DNA of 45,834 nt. Source: Bacilli bacterium (GTDB lineage: Bacteria; Bacillota_I; Bacilli_A; Haloplasmatales; Haloplasmataceae). The stretch lies in NCBI GenBank assembly GCA_012516175.1, contig JAAYWZ010000200.1:1-45834 (forward strand). The letters are read 5' to 3'. The notes under the pieces were generated by a model. It saw nothing but the letters and a program-made list of their open reading frames with translations. It was not told the origin of the DNA and searched no databases. The position numbers and the translations under genes are program-made. Of this stretch, positions 45,267 through 45,834 are shown one piece after another (position 1 is the stretch's first letter; each line of letters begins with the position of its first letter).

Positions 45267-45834
45267 ATGGATAACTACAATCTCTTTAATTCTGACCAAT
45301 TTCGTAGTAACGATACTGAATACTATGCCTATAATCTCATGCATTTTTTTCTCGATAAATATGGTTATGCGATCTTGAATATCGAAGAAAAAATCTTAGA
45401 GAACTTTAATCACGACTACTATAACATCATCTATATTTATAATAATCCCTTAATCAATGATGTTAATGTTAATGATTTGCTTGAAAAGATTGACTTAATC
45501 AAACATCGATTAAAGCGACAATTTTTTCTCTTTCACCAAAGGATTCTCATCTTAGCTGTTAATTGTACCATGGATGTGAGCCAAGTTGATATACCAAAAA
45601 ATGTTGATATTATCAATGTTAGTGATAAGACCAGATTAAGCGATAATTCTATCTTGAAAGAGATTTATCCTGAAATAAATGATTATCCTTTAGAGCTTGA
45701 CCCTGCCATCCTTAGCTATCGCTTAAACTATTTAAGTATGAATTATATTAGAAAGATAAATCAAGACTTTAATAAAAAAGATAAATATGTAAGTATAAGT
45801 TTAGGTGTTATTATTGTCATATTAAACCTATATC
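45267..45834 (+). CDS. Start of a membrane protein gene, cut by the window end
   Basis: ATG 45267 follows AAGGATG, 12 bases after the rluD stop codon, and the frame stays open for 189 codons to the window end. The first 170 or so residues are soluble, rich in Asn, Asp and Tyr. A hydrophobic segment (SISLGVIIVILNLY) begins at the very end and looks like the first transmembrane helix. A soluble N-terminal domain before a membrane domain is seen in some Bacillota rhomboid proteases, but no diagnostic residue is visible here, so no function is assigned. Confidence 0.65.
   Translation, partial: MDNYNLFNSDQFRSNDTEYYAYNLMHFFLDKYGYAILNIEEKILENFNHDYYNIIYIYNNPLINDVNVNDLLEKIDLIKHRLKRQFFLFHQRILILAVNCTMDVSQVDIPKNVDIINVSDKTRLSDNSILKEIYPEINDYPLELDPAILSYRLNYLSMNYIRKINQDFNKKDKYVSISLGVIIVILNLY

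Noticed and set aside
1-45834. Mollicutes code with TGA as Trp
   Set aside because: TGA ends several genes at exact ATGA/TTGA overlaps (18888, 20670, 25014, 31713), and tryptophan is encoded by TGG throughout.
1-45834. tRNA, rRNA, CRISPR array or insertion sequence
   Set aside because: Gaps between genes are short and I saw no cloverleaf with a conserved T-arm, no spaced repeats and no transposase-like reading frame. The repeats I saw between the hydrolase genes are explained by gene duplication.

Overview
The window is AT-rich DNA from a bacterium that uses the standard bacterial code: TAA, TAG and TGA all end intact genes here. Small membrane and lipoprotein genes in tightly packed operons, lipoprotein signal peptides followed by Thr-rich linkers, SigA-type promoters, a Firmicutes-order Rnf cluster and AGGAGG-type ribosome binding sites point to a low-GC Bacillota lineage. 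A Mollicutes-adjacent group such as Acholeplasma, Haloplasma or Izemoplasma relatives is plausible, but this is inference and no rRNA is present to test it.

Layout. 1-3.2 kb: the end of a large membrane protein of unknown function, a small Ig-like lipoprotein, and a YebC-family factor. 3.3-32.9 kb: a long plus-strand carbohydrate locus that reads as a beta-mannan utilisation system. It begins with a GH2 beta-mannosidase gene broken by two in-frame TAA codons and a clan GH-A hydrolase gene broken by one. Three intact lipoprotein paralogues of that hydrolase follow, with a LacI-type regulator between the first and second. Then come two solute-binding proteins, two permease pairs, an NHL/TPR/YIP1-like membrane protein, a DUF5696 protein, a 1164-residue multidomain surface lipoprotein, a cellobiose 2-epimerase-like enzyme and a GH130 mannosylglucose phosphorylase. 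No ABC ATPase is encoded in the locus. Two promoters (about 3.3 and 9.4 kb) carry the same direct-repeat element just downstream of the -10 box, which suits one shared regulator.

32.9-36.4 kb: a PadR / DUF1700 / DUF4097 operon, a YczE-like membrane protein, and mntP behind a yybP-ykoY-type (manganese) riboswitch with an overlapping terminator. 36.5-41.6 kb: an rnf operon in the order C-D-G-E-A-x-B. Here x is a 77-residue membrane protein with four cysteines that resembles the NqrM assembly factor, and RnfB is only 109 residues and lacks the ferredoxin part. 41.6-45.8 kb: a small HMA-domain protein, dCMP deaminase, a SepM-like PDZ/Lon protease, a small membrane protein, an unusual LspA, an RluD-type pseudouridine synthase, and the start of a membrane protein cut by the window end.

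How it fits together (inference): surface hydrolases would cut mannan, the CBM/Ig lipoprotein and solute-binding proteins would capture oligosaccharides, and the permeases would import them with an ATPase encoded elsewhere. Inside, the epimerase would turn mannobiose into mannosylglucose and GH130 would split it with phosphate into mannose-1-phosphate and glucose. The parallel hydrolytic route through GH2 beta-mannosidase looks broken in this sequence.
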